A DNA stretch of 64,000 nt, from positions 10,811,888 to 10,875,887 of the forward strand of contig NC_135042.1 of NCBI RefSeq assembly GCF_051020975.1, written 5' to 3'. The stretch's first letter is position 1; each line of letters begins with the position of its first letter. Positions 1 through 11,662 of the stretch are shown one piece after another. A program made the position numbers and the translations under genes. This stretch comes from Osmia lignaria lignaria. Lineage: Eukaryota; Arthropoda; Insecta; Hymenoptera; Megachilidae. The notes under the pieces were generated by a model. It worked only from the letters and a program-made list of their open reading frames with translations, was not told the origin of the DNA and did no database searches.

Positions 1-7
1 TTTGCAG

Positions 8-73
8 CTTGCAAGTTCCACGTTCTCTTACTTTACTCTGTTGAGGGAATCGTTCATGAGAAACGAAGGTTAA
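8..73 (+). CDS. Odorant receptor, terminal exon only (gene cut by window edge)
   Basis: The window opens on a splice acceptor (TTTGCAG, 1-7) followed by 22 codons ending in TAA. The translation contains SYFTLLRESF, which matches the terminal exon of the intact receptors downstream and is almost identical to the terminal exon of receptor G (29137-29202). The tyrosine/threonine-rich end of the seventh helix is typical of the insect OR (7tm_6) family. The other five exons must lie upstream of the window, so intactness of this gene cannot be judged. Confidence 0.9.
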   Translation, partial: LASSTFSYFTLLRESFMRNEG

Positions 74-746
74 TAATGTACAAAATGGATCTCTTATGTA
101 TTTAACATAAAAATGTAGTGTAGAATTTTCTACTTAAAACATAGTTTGCATGTCTGTGTACAGTAAAACGCAATTTTCATATTTCGAAGATTTTTTAAGT
201 ATTTTCCTGTTCCATCATCATATCAATCACAAACTAAACTAAATGAAGGTTTACATCGAAGGCCTTGCCAGATTTTCATAAAAATTATTCACTCAAAACT
301 TACGTAGAGAAAAGCTGTGTTAAATGTCCACTTTTTGTTTGCTTTCTTCACACTTGCGAATCCTTTCCACTTTAGTTGCGAAGCATCCTGCTGAGTTTTT
401 CAAATGATTGTAACCAGTCTGTGACAGCTTAAGTAACTTCCACGCATTAAATGTGTCTGTGTCACTGTGCAATCACTAGAACTGACATTCTAATGCCGAT
501 CAGCTAGTGTTCATAAAAAAGAAACTTTGTACTAGACAACCGTGACAACCGTGACAAGTTTTTGATGGATCTATAGTTGATAGGTCGAACGGCTGATCTA
601 AAGGTAAAATTAGAGACACGTGCCATTCAACGGACATAGACATACAGTGGTGTCATGTCACTCCAATCCCTGATTAATGTTTTACATTCAAAATGAGTAG
701 GATGCGAAGGAAATGCGAAGGCGAGGTGAGTTATTTGAAAGAAACC
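74..746. other. Intergenic; duplicated 3' flank of an odorant receptor
   Basis: No gene is seen. Most of it is a near copy of the flank downstream of receptor G (about 29203-29930), in the same orientation, with a few small indels. The last 100 bp carry the upstream motif of receptor A. Confidence 0.7.
644..662 (+). promoter_or_regulatory. Shared OR upstream motif, receptor A
   Basis: The 19-mer acagtggtgtcatgtcact ends 85 bp before the first base of the chosen ATG. The same 19-mer sits at the same 85-bp distance before receptors E and F (one base differs in F) and recurs in reverse before C and D. Position and conservation suggest a core promoter or receptor-choice element; this is inference. 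Confidence 0.55.
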
Positions 747-2874
747 ATGGAGGAGGAAACAACGATCAAAGATCTTTCTATCCACGCAGTTACGATTTTA
801 TTGAAATTTGCAGCAACTTGGCTTACGAATAATAACGTCGAAGAACTTAGTAGAAGACTCTGGTTGCTCTTTATTGCTACTTCGTATTTTATTAGTATAT
901 TCGTAAACATATCTGATATATATCACTCCTGGGGTGATATAAACGTAAGTATTAATAAATTCAACTGAAATTTATTTCTGGCAGTCACACTCGAAGCACG
1001 TTGCAAATTCTTTAAAACAATTTAGAAATTGTTGAATGTACAATATCTAATGTCCTCTGGTCTAAGATATTTCCAAAAGATTATTTCATTTTAATTATTA
1101 TCAATACTGGAGAAAATTTCTTGATTATTAAACGTTTTGATTTCAGCAGTGCGTGTTTGCAAGCATTAACGTGGGTTGTATCTTGTTGGCGATGTGCAAG
1201 CTGACGATGATAAATTATCATAGAAAGGATTTCGTAGAAATTATTTTGTACGCAAAACGAAATTTCTGGCATTGCAATTATGATTCGCAGGAACTGGTCT
1301 ACGTTACTGAGTGTCGTTTTATGTGTACATTATGGATGATCTTCGTATACGTTTTAGTTTTAGGTTGTGTAGTCACCTATGGAGTAATGCCGATTACTCG
1401 TGAGTAAATTGTATCACGAAAAATAAAAATTTGATATTACAATTCTTTTTTTCGAATAATAAGTAATCCGATCTAATTTGATCATTTTTGTTTCCATCGG
1501 AAGTTTTTCATATTATTTATGTAGATTTTAATATAATTTAATGAAATAGTTTTTTGTCTGTTTCACAGAGTCTATTGGAGCGAATGAATCGGAAAGATTA
1601 CTTCCGTTCAATATGTGGGTCGATTTGCCTTTAACTGAAACACCCTACTACGAACTAATGTATGCTTATCAGGTATCGTAATTTGCAATATTTTCATTGA
1701 TCAATTGCAATAATCTATACACGAAGTACCAACTGAAATGTTTAGACTGAAAGGTATTCAACGTGTTAACGAATATCACGTTAATAATAATTTTTATCGA
1801 TTTATTGTTAATTAAGTTGCTGTGTGCGAACTTAATTGCCATTGGGTACATTTCTACGGACGCTTGCTTGTGCATCCTGAATATGCACATGGTCTGCCAA
1901 TTTCGCATATTACAACACAGATTGCTATCACTTTGGGATTCTGTTAACGAAAAGATGGATATCGTCGAATACACCCAACATTGTTACGACGAACTGAGAA
2001 GCTGCGTTCATCAGCATCAATTACTTATCGATTACTGCGCTAAGCTTGAAAATGTATATACTATAATGAATGCCGCGCATCTGTTGGTTTGTAGTATATT
2101 ATTTAGTTTCGACTTTTACGAGATATTTTTGGTACGTCTAGGAAAAAAAGAATAATAATGTCGCGTCGTATAATTTTACCTTAGAATTTACAAACATCAG
2201 TGTATCGAATATTTTGCGCTATTTATTTTCAGGCAGACATATCCGTTACGCAAACAGTCAACTCCATTCTTCATCTGATCGGAACGTTCATTCATGTCGT
2301 TATCTTTACGTACAGTTGTCACGGCTTGATAGAGGAAAGCGAGAAACTCGTTACGACTATTTACTCTGGATTATGGACCATTTTGCCAATGAACAAAGTT
2401 GGAAAATCTTTGCGGAAAAACATGCGATTAATCATGTTGAGATCATTACGACCATGTTGCCTAACTGCTGCTGGATTCTTCCCTGTGACATTGGAAACTG
2501 CTACCACGGTAAGTGGTATATTTCATTTAATTTTGTCTTATACATATTTCTATAAAGAAATTTGACACTTTGAATATAATGTTGGGTACAACAAATGGAA
2601 GAAAATTGTTCAAGGTCTCAAGTAGAGAATTTAAATTCAATAATGGAACGATGGTGTTTTGAATAATTGCAATTATTGTGTGTCATCCTATATATGTACA
2701 ACGATTTTAAATATCCTTTCCTTCTGTATTTTGAAGAATACAATTTAAGTTCACGAACGATATAATTAATGATTGCCAAAGTAGTTTTCTAAATTACAAG
2801 ATTAGCATTTTATCTTACAGATAATGAGTACCACACTTTCCTACTTTACTATGATAAAGGAAACTACCACATGA
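747..2874 (+). CDS. Odorant receptor A, intact, six exons
   Basis: This is a ligand-gated cation channel subunit of the insect OR family, expected in olfactory neuron membranes with the co-receptor Orco (family knowledge). Exons are 747-944, 1147-1399, 1569-1672, 1817-2131, 2233-2508 and 2821-2874, all with GT-AG borders and compatible phases, giving 399 aa, the usual OR length. I chose the ATG at 747 over the in-frame ATG at 693 because it aligns with the start in the paralogues. Visible family motifs are DIYHSWGD (end of exon 1), QFRILQHR (about residues 213-220), PMNKVGKSLR (from about 342), CCLTAAGFFPV, and a terminal SYFT. The nearest downstream copy, B, is a same-strand pseudogene. Confidence 0.93.
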
Positions 2875-3747
2875 AGAAATAACTAGTAATACATAAAATA
2901 TTTTTATATGCTTGTGCATCGTGTAAATGATGCCTTTTAATAATTGAACTTGCATATTTTAATGTACTGCATTGTGATTTGTGCCATGATATTATTAAAT
3001 AGATGTTTATAATTTAATGTGTTATACAATTGATATACTGATTCTAATACAATCTTAATATGATATAAAGCTTGAAATATACTGGTATGTGTTTTTTTTA
3101 AAACACCTACCACTAAATCATTTATAATTCGATTTTATTTTTATTACAATAAATTTGGAGGGTGGCTAATCTCATCCATCACTTAGGAAATGTTGAAAAT
3201 GTGTTACTTTTTTCATTTAGAAAATTTCCAAAAAGTTACTAATTTTGATTTGTGTTTTCAGTATTAATACCGAAGAAGTGATATTGATTTAGTAGAAAGA
3301 ATTTCTTAAAATATAATCAATTACTAAAATTTTCCAATCTACAGAAACTTATTTCGAATTCTAATTCAGTTTTACTTTCAATTCAGTGGAAAACGAGGAA
3401 CTTCATACTCTTCAGACTTTTCACTGTTAAGAAGTATCTTTTCTCAAAGAATGATACTTTTTTATTTGATCGCAGTAAATAACACTGTACTTCACTTTCA
3501 ATTTCACGTACTGTCACGGTTAGCGTATATTTTTTGTTGTCACGAGGATGATTCGATCCGTATCATTGGAGTCATGAATAATATACTCTTAATTGGTAGC
3601 TTTTGATTCATATGAAAGAAAACGCGTGAAGTGTAAGTAGAAAGAAAGAGTAACAGCTCCTATTAGATATCCTGTTTGGCGTTTCGTGTTTAAAAATCGA
3701 TCGTTGAATTTCCGGGAGAATCTATCATTCGTATCTTCAGCTATTCG
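2875..3747. other. Intergenic, no gene seen
   Basis: AT-rich spacer between receptors A and B. No OR exon, transposon ends or convincing upstream motif was found. Confidence 0.6.
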
Positions 3748-5445
3748 ATGTTCACGATGCGTTTGGTGCACAGTAAAGATCGTTCCATTGTTTGGATGTG
3801 CTTCCTAATGAAAGTAATTGGACTATGGATAGCGACTAATAGAGCAGAACAGTTGCGTCGGAATTTTGTTTGATTTATACACTTTTCGCATTGATTACCG
3901 TCACCTGTATCGGGATAAGGGATCTATATTTCTCGTGGGGCAACTTTAACGTGAGTATATAACGAATTTAATTGATTTTGTCTGTTTTTGTATAAAAATC
4001 TTATTCACCTCGAGTTCATAATTTAGGTTTCGAATTTATCATTGAACGATTTTAGGATTGCGTCTACATATTGTGCAACATTCTATACTTGGTAGTCGGT
4101 TTCTTTAAGGTAGTACTTTTGTACGTACACAGACAGAAGTTCTACGATTTAGTTATGTCTGCGGAACGGAACTTCATAAGTCCAGGAAACGATCGTCAAG
4201 AGCAGAAAATTTTAATGGTTTGCAAAATATTGTGCAACATGTTCATCTTTTTTATTACATTTTGTGTACAAGGTACTTACTTGCGCCGGTTATGCTCTCA
4301 CGCCTATCTTAGGTGAGTTCATTTCTTGTGGAACTTACACGGCTTTTCTATTTCATTTTCAATTACTAAATATTATAGTATACTTATTCTTGTCTAACGT
4401 TTCTTTTTTTTCAGTATATTTTAGAAAATATTGGAAAGGACGAATCCGAAAAGCTCTTACCATTTAACTTGTGGATTGACTTACCCACTTCAATATCGCC
4501 TTACTTCGAAGTGTGTTTTACTATACAGGTAAGTACATACGTATTTTTATGCATTTTTCGCGTGCTGCATTTCCGGTGTATTTCAGTGAAGGAAACTTCT
4601 TACGTTTTCACTCGTGAATCAGCTAAAACAAGATTTTTATAATGTTAAATTATTATGAAATATAAATTGACATTGATATTATCATGAAATATGAGTTGAA
4701 ATTGAAATTGGCAACTTATACAAGAATTTAATAGAATTACTTTAAGAGTTTATTGTGTATTAGTTAAAAATTCATCGGATTAAATATTATATTTCGACAA
4801 TTAGCAAAGTGAAATTGAAACGTGTTTGCACAGATGCTTTGCGTGTATCACGTTCCAATAAGCTACCTTTGCTTCGACAATTTTTTATGCCTCGTATGCC
4901 TGAACATAACCAACCAATTTCGCATACTGCAACACAGAATGACGAGTTTGAGTAACATAATTGAGAAGCAAATAGACGGTCAAGATTTGGATGCGTGCCT
5001 GTTGAAAAATGCAATCAAGTATCGGGTTAAATTGAAGAGCTGCGTTAGGCATCATCAGGCGCTGATTAATTATTGCAGAAAACTTGAGAACGTGTTTACT
5101 TCGATCGTGCTTAGCGAAGTGTTGTTTTTAGCCGTGTTACTGTGCTTGCAGGGATTTCAAGTATTTTTGGTCTGTACATTACAATGTTTTTGAAAAATAT
5201 TCTATTTTTATCATTTTTATAAGACTATGTTATAATTCATAAAATTTCAATATTCCTATTAAAATAACAATAGATATGTAAATGCTTGAATATATTTTAT
5301 TATATGTATGGTTAAATATTGCTTAATGCTAACTCTACTCCTTTACGGCATCCATCTTGCCAAGTATACAGTATATAAAACCAAAGAACCATACACTAGA
5401 AGAAACCGTTACAAAACCATAGAACAGTCAAACAATAGAAATGTA

Positions 5446-5667
5446 TACAGTGCATCGATGAGATGTTGCGGAGGCTAAGGAATGCAGGTACGATTGATCA
5501 GAGGTTTCTAGTCACGCGTGTTATTGGTCGAAACGCTCACACATACTAAGCCCGCCGCTTGCACACCGCAAAGTCAAGTGGTGTCGATGCGTAACGACGT
5601 TGGGACTAGGCGGGACAGACCGAGGAGTCACTCTTTAGCCTCCGCAACATCTCATCGGTGAACTGTA
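5446..5667. mobile_element. TA-flanked TIR element (MITE) in intron 4 of OR B
   Basis: The ends are inverted copies of about 33 bp with two mismatches, beginning TACAGT and containing gatgagatgttgcggaggct. TA at the borders and CAGT ends suggest a non-autonomous Tc1/mariner-type element. No coding capacity is present in 222 bp. The same terminal sequence recurs at 17594-17626. Confidence 0.75.
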
Positions 5668-6034
5668 GGTACATATACTAACAATTCCCAATTCAGAAAA
5701 CAATAATATGTAATTTTTTTGAAGTGAAAACTGCTTTAGGCGCGTTGAGCGATTTTCGGAAAGGGAAAATCTTATGGGTTCGCGTCACCGACATGCTCGA
5801 AATGACGATCTACTGCTCTGGTACCAGACTGGCGCACGCGCTATAAGGGTAACGAGTTGTGCAACATTAGTGCTGTGTATATCTATACAAGTAAAGTTAA
5901 ATTGACTACGTGGAAAGTATCAATATTTGTGTTTAAAAATTTGATATTATTTATTTGTTAGTTTTTTAATATTTAACCGGTAATATTTGCCTGCAGAAAC
6001 AGTAGAAAAGCGACGATCGCATACTAATGCGTAA

Positions 6035-6230
6035 GATGTAACACGGACGCACACGAACAGGCAGAATCCAATGCATTAGTTTCGACTGTTTTTCGAAAAT
6101 ATCTCAAAAACTAAGGTCGAGCGGCGGTTATATGTGTAGGAAAAAGTTATTCAAAACGTTGATTTCTGCAACATATTTAAAAATCATCGAAATCGGAGTT
6201 ACCGTCCGTAATCTAAATAATTACCACTAC
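6035..6230 (+). repeat. Dispersed repeat, inverted relative to 17413-17594
   Basis: This segment (containing cgaaaatatctcaaaaacta and the stretch to cgtccgtaatctaaataatt) matches the reverse complement of 17413-17594 along most of its length. The distal copy is joined to the same TIR sequence as the element at 5446-5667, so both are probably parts of one transposon family. Confidence 0.65.
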
Positions 6231-6875
6231 AATTTTCATTTCCGAAAATATTTTCTTTAATTTTACGAAATTATTAAATTATGAAATTTTAATTTTTGAT
6301 GCTACAATTAATTTGAAAATTCAAAAAAAGCCACTGTTATTTCATACTTTTAAGTTTTCACTTCTGTCGACAGTCCCTACGACTGTTTTCCATTTTTTTT
6401 TTTTTCTTAACTGAAGAAGCTTATTAAAAAATTCAATTTATCACACAGAGGTAATTTTAGTCTTCAAGTGTCATTTGATTAACATGATTCTAGCTAAATT
6501 CACCAGCAGCAAGACGCGTAACTTTGATACTAGGCATGCTGGCCATTTGTTCTCAACTTTTAATGTCCACGTTCTGTTCGGATGGTTTGATACGTGAAAG
6601 TGTGAACGTTGGTCAAGCAGCGTTTTCAGGGCCCTGGCACATATTCTCCATGAATAAAGTTGGCAGAGCTTAGCGAAAGGATGTGCTAATGATTATCATA
6701 AGATCCAAAAAATCCTGCTGCTTAACCGCTGGTGAATTCTTCCCCGTCTCTTTGGAAACTTGTACAGCGGTAAATACGCAATTATCGAAGAGCACTACAT
6801 ATTAAGGTTCTCAGCACAGCGATGTCCTATTTCACACTTCTAAGACACTCAGCTCCTGATTTAGTGAATACGTAA

Positions 6876-8217
6876 TGAAACTTGCGATGTGCATATACTT
6901 TACATTATTTACAGTTGTGTAAATAAAATGATTTATTTATTTAATTTCAAGACATTTTTATAATTGAGCCAGCCACTTGTGGATTCTATTAACTCCAAAA
7001 AAGTTAAGCACCAATTAAGTGCTTTCATACTAAAATTCTCGAAAATTACAAAAATGAAATTAATCACTTTGGCTTGTGTACAGCACTACAGTAAAAGCTG
7101 GATATATGCAACAAACATTGGGACCCAGACGTTGCATATATCCAGCCGAGGTGTCGATTCTGGGTATTTAATATTGCATATATCCAGCCGAGGTGTCGAT
7201 TCTGGGCATTTAAACGTTGCATATATCCAGTCTTGGTATCGATTCTGTGTCCGTACAAATCGTTTGTACCGTGCCGCGTTACCTATTATACGTTCGTACA
7301 AATCGTTTATACCGTGCCGCGACACCTATTCTACGTTCGTAGAACGTTCGACAACGTGTTGCATGTTACATGTTACGTGTTTGATGTATCTTTGGTGTAC
7401 GGCCTGCCTTATACATATGTACAGTTTTATTATTATTTTAATAAATAAATATAATTCAAATCATATCGTGTTTGGTACCATTTTAATCAGAAAAATCTCA
7501 CAAATGCGTTAATAAAAGTTTCATTAAGAAAAAGTTAAAAATAAAAAAGTTTTATCGTTCAATTAGTATTAGTCACACCGATATTACGGTCGGATCATAT
7601 TACACGGTTTCCTCGCCGAGCGGCTCGGTTCGGCTTAGGGGGATCCCCCCAAGTGGAGGGGATAGCGATGTTGCATATATCCAGCCAAACTTTTGTTGCA
7701 TATATCCAGCTTTTACTGTATCCAGCTTTTACTGTACACGGTTTCCTCGCCGAGCGGGACGGTTCGGCTTAGGGAGATCCCCCCAAGTGGAGGGGATAGC
7801 GATGTTGCATATATCCAACCAAACTTTTGTTGCATATATCCAGCTTTTACTATATATCCAGCTTTTACTGTACATTCACTGCACCTAGGAACGATACGGG
7901 GAAGATCGAACAGTTAATTAGGCAAGAATCGAAAACAATACCTATTATTGGTGATAGTAATTAAGGTGACGGCAAAGTCCAAGCATAAATTGGCATAAAG
8001 GAAGCTGGTACGTGACTTACTTTTTTATGCCAGGGTATAAGAAGAAAATTTTTCGTATCACATTATATATTTTAAATGGCACTTTGTACATAAAAATGGA
8101 GAACATATATTGTGCATAACAACTTTAAGAAAATTAAAAAATATCAAGTTATCTTCCTACACTTTTATATATTATATACTAGAGTCGCTGTTAATACATA
8201 TTAATCTGTGTCATATA
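6876..8217. other. Intergenic between convergent OR B and OR C
   Basis: No gene is seen. Most is occupied by the repeat-rich TIR element at 7087-7872. The open frames in it (for example 6964-7512) only reflect repeated units. Confidence 0.6.
7087..7872. mobile_element. TIR element with internal tandem repeats
   Basis: The left end (TACAGTAAAAGCTGGATATA) is mirrored at the right (ending GCTTTTACTGTA at 7720 and again at 7872). Inside are repeated units: tgcatatatccagc occurs at least seven times, a 40-bp unit is repeated near 7130-7240, a 45-bp unit near 7250-7340, and a 130-bp unit with GC-rich core (ctcgccgagcgg) is present twice at about 7600-7735 and 7736-7872. TA borders suggest a Tc1/mariner-like MITE enlarged by internal duplication. 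Confidence 0.7.
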
Positions 8218-10406
8218 CTATTCGTCTTCGGTTTTCGTCATCGACTCCCTCATCAACGTAAAGTAGGAAAATGTAGAACTTAAAAGCTGTGAACAAAAAG
8301 TTGCAATTTTGGTAATTTTGATCATGGCGTTCCAGAAGCCGTACTATTTGCAAAGCTAAATGGAGGAATGAAAATAAGTTGCCTACCGACGTAAAAGTCT
8401 CCAAAGACACAGGAAAAAATCCACCAGCCGTCAGATAGCACGGTTTCAACGATCTTTGCATAATAAATTTTATATCTGATCGTAACGATCTGCCAACTTT
8501 GTTCATTGGCAAAGTGCACCACAATCCGGTATATACCGTTGTAGTAATGTTGGTGCTTTCTTCTATCATAAAATGGCAAGTGTACGTAAGGAAACAAAGG
8601 TGAATCAGGCTGCCAATTCCGTGGAACACGAAAGTGAGAAGCATGGACCTACTTGTGTCTGCCTGTACATACATCCGAAGGTATATTTTTATAGCGTCAA
8701 TAATAACGAATTTCTGTAAAGCTTAAAGGTAAAGCATAAAAGACGTTCGTAGATTTCCGCCATTTTTACATTACCCTAATCTTTTTTAAATACGGACATC
8801 CTTAATGGAAAGCCCTTTAAAGCTTGATACGAACCACAACTATTTCGTAGCAATCTAAACCCATTAACACACTTAAAACTGCCAAGTGCGTAAAAATCGT
8901 CATGGTATATATTTGTTCGAGCTTTTGGCAGAATTCAATAATTAATTGATGATGTTGTACACACTTCTTGAGAGCTGCATAACAATGTTCGGTGTACATG
9001 ATTGCGTTCATCTCTTTGCTTTCGACATTCCAGAAATTCAATATTCTGTATTGTAGTATGCGAAATTGACCCATTACGTGCAGATTAAAGACGCATAAAA
9101 ACATTTCAGGGGAAATGTACGACATGCCAATTATGTATGCGCTGATCACCTGAACGAATACTTTAATAAATCAATGGTATAGTAGCCACAGAAACATAGA
9201 GTGATCATTAAGTGATTAAGCCTACACAGGTAGGTCAAAAGAATCCGCATGGTTGGGAATTCTTTCCAGCGAGCCCTATTACCACTACAAAAAAAAGAAC
9301 AAAAAAAAAAACAAACAATTTATTCGTCATTTGGAAGAACACACCTTTAGAAACTTTTTCCGATCAGTTTAAACTTTTAACGTTGGTCATTCATAACCCC
9401 TTCTGTTTGACGTGGTAAATGGAAACGAAGGATGTGTTAATTTACATATAATTTACATTAACGATCACGCTATATTTCTACGATAACTATAATCATACGT
9501 ATTTGTTTTAAAAGGAAAATTAACATTACCTGAATAATAAACATTACTTCGAAATACGGTGTCTCAGATAAGGGCAAGTCGGTCCATATCTTGAATGGAA
9601 GTATTCTGTCCGATTTATTTCGTCCAAGGTTTTCTGAAATATGAATCAGCAGCAACTTATACTTTTTTATAGTTGCAGCCACAACAAATATTTATTAAGA
9701 TATGGAAAACGCATCGGGAAGTATAAGAAGGTATTCTTCTCCCATTAGGATTATATTTGATTTAATTCACTTACCAACAACAGGTGTGACCACATATCCG
9801 GACAAACTGAGATGTACAAAAGTGAGTGCGAAGATCGCATACCGTGTGCAATATTTTACAGATACAGAAAAAATCAATCGTTCCTCGGGAGTATATTTGC
9901 GATGCCAGAAGTGCCGTTGCGCGTAGAAAAAAGCGTCTGTCAATTTAGCTCTATTAAAGTTTAGGATGAGCATCTTAATTGTTGACATACCGATACACAA
10001 CATGTTCATTGTCAGATACATACAGCGCTGAAAACACAATACACCTGATGATCATATAATTTTTAATCAAATAATAAAGAAGCAACAGCTTCGTAGATTT
10101 TTAATCAATAGAACTTTGAGATACTTATTTAAAATGTTATCACTTGATATAGTATCAAATTAAAACATTTTTCCTAATGATTCAACCAAGCACACTGACG
10201 TAATCACTTACAGCTGCATCGCCCCACGAGTTGTAAATATCCATCACATGCAAACATATCCCATATAGAAGTGCGAAGGAGGTATACGACACGGATATCT
10301 TCCTTTGCCTTTCTTCAGTCACAGTTTGTGGTAGCCATATTCCTGTGTACTGTGTTATATACTTCGCGGAAATGATAGAGAAATCCGTGTACGATCTGAT
10401 GTCCAT
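8218..10406 (-). CDS. Odorant receptor C, intact, six exons
   Basis: Reverse-strand receptor of 403 aa. Exons in transcript order are 10406-10212, 10027-9775, 9633-9530, 9149-8835, 8662-8387 and 8286-8218. Lengths (195, 253, 104, 315, 276, 69) match the other intact copies. It starts MDIRSYTDFS, and carries NSWGD, AQRHFWHRKY, ENLGRNKSDR, QFRILQYR, PMNKVGRSLR, YLTAGGFFPV and SYFTLMRES. It is closest to D and E in sequence and opposite in strand to A and B. The exon 4 donor reads GTTCGT instead of the GTACGT seen in E, which might lower splicing efficiency. Predicted role is an odorant-gated channel subunit with Orco; the ligand is unknown. Confidence 0.92.
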
Positions 10407-10499
10407 GGTGGTTGTCGGAAAACTGACATCTTGGCTTGTGATATATACAGTGTACAGCGTAGCTATTATAAAAACATCAAAAACATTTCAAAGATATTC

Positions 10500-10518
10500 A
10501 GTGACATGACACTACTGT
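10500..10518 (-). promoter_or_regulatory. Shared OR upstream motif, receptor C
   Basis: Reverse-complement copy of the 19-bp motif with one substitution, 94 bp upstream of the receptor C start codon. A longer conserved block (containing ccatgttttatgac on the transcribed strand) lies further upstream and is shared with D, E and F. Confidence 0.5.
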
Positions 10519-10700
10519 AATTACCAAGGCACGTTCGTAATCTAGTACAAAGATATTTCCCCTTCTCATTCGCACTTTCAGTCATAAAACATGGGGTTGC
10601 GGTCATAGAAACGACAGTGGACAGCTCAAACCATGATTTATGCAAGGGCCGATTATCGTAACTATCACTGTCACACACCCGAGGACAGATGATCCGTTTT

Positions 10701-11151
10701 TAACCAACTTCGAAAAGAAGGAGGTTACTCAATTCGATCGGTATGTATGTTTTTTTAATTTTTTTTTTATTTTGTGTGTTCGCCGATTACTCCGAGATGG
10801 ATGGACCAATCGGAACGACACCTTTTGCATCTTGTAGGGTATGTCTTCCGATTGGTCCCATTGAAAAAAAATTTTTCATTTTTTCATTGTTATTGCAAAT
10901 TACAGGAAGTTTTTAATGTCAAGATTGGACGATTTCAATGACCTTTTAATACGTTGTCGGGGACATGATTCGGAAAGCTTTAGTTTCCGAGATATAAGTA
11001 AAAAACTATTTTGCGCCGCCTCCGAAAAGGTTGAAATGTATTTAGTATACTATTTAACGAGTAAATAGGTTTTATCAATAGTTGTTGGGTATTTGTATAA
11101 ATGAAGTAAAAATTATTTCATACTTTTTAGTGCATTTCGAAGTCGGTTGTA
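10701..11151. mobile_element. TIR element, about 450 bp
   Basis: Ends are inverted (taaccaacttcgaaaa at 10701 and tttcgaagtcggttgt at 11135-11150). No coding capacity was found. The composition, including a run of T and a conserved central segment, fits a non-autonomous DNA transposon. Confidence 0.65.
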
Positions 11152-11662
11152 TTTTTTGTTAAAAATTATTTTTAAACAATACTTTGCAAAGTAACAAAGT
11201 GTTTAGTTCCAAAGGTAACCATGCAGTAAACATGTTCATTCGTAACGTCCGATTCGCGAATTGTATGGAATACAAAGTGGTGTTTATATAATATTTTAGT
11301 GCAAGATAATGTGACGGAAGCGACGACAATGTGTGAAGTTCAAAATGGAGAAGAGGATAACAGGATACATACTTGCTGGAAAGGTTTCAATGTATGGAAG
11401 TTGCTTTTTAATTACAAATAATAGGGAGATCAAGATTTTTACACGAGGAGGCAGGACCATTATTTTTTGATATCACAGCAGGAGAAAAAGTATTTCATGC
11501 TATTCATATCGAGCATAATATATTTTGCTCTACACAAAAATGCAAAATGTACAATAATCGCGATATTTTTTACACATTGAAAACTATTCACATATTATAT
11601 TTCGACAGATTTGTATGTTTCTTACATCGCATTTAATGCATATTAAGTTATTTCTTATATTA

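Larger units (their letters stand above)
3748..6875 (+). pseudogene. Odorant receptor B pseudogene
   Basis: All six exons of the array's receptor type can be traced: 3748-3950, 4056-4312, 4425-4528, 4834-5169, 6494-6769 and 6807-6875. Recognisable segments include RDLYFSWGN (exon 1), GYALTPIL (exon 2), NQFRILQHR (exon 4), FSMNKVGRA (exon 5) and SYFTLLRH (exon 6). Lesions are a frame break near 3865-3875 in exon 1, a second near 4266 in exon 2, and an in-frame TAG at 6671-6673 where paralogues have a leucine codon. Exon 4 has a 21-nt in-frame gain. Intron 4 is swollen to 1.3 kb by transposon insertion. Exons 3, 5 and 6 keep normal lengths, so inactivation looks fairly recent. Sequencing error could explain one lesion but hardly three. 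Confidence 0.85.
10407..11662. other. Intergenic between OR C and OR D
   Basis: Holds the upstream motif of C, a 450-bp TIR element (10701-11151), and from about 11450 the 3' flank of D, which is duplicated in inverted orientation downstream of E (about 23880-24090). No gene seen. Confidence 0.6.

Noticed and set aside
693..746. Upstream in-frame ATG for receptor A
   Set aside because: The 18 extra residues do not align with paralogues; the ATG at 747 does, and the motif spacing supports it.
6964..7512. Forward 182-codon ORF
   Set aside because: Made of repeated units of the TIR element; repeated peptide simply mirrors the DNA repeat.
7100..7880. Possible CRISPR-like repeat array
   Set aside because: Repeats have unequal spacing, occur in both orientations and sit inside a TIR element of an insect genome.
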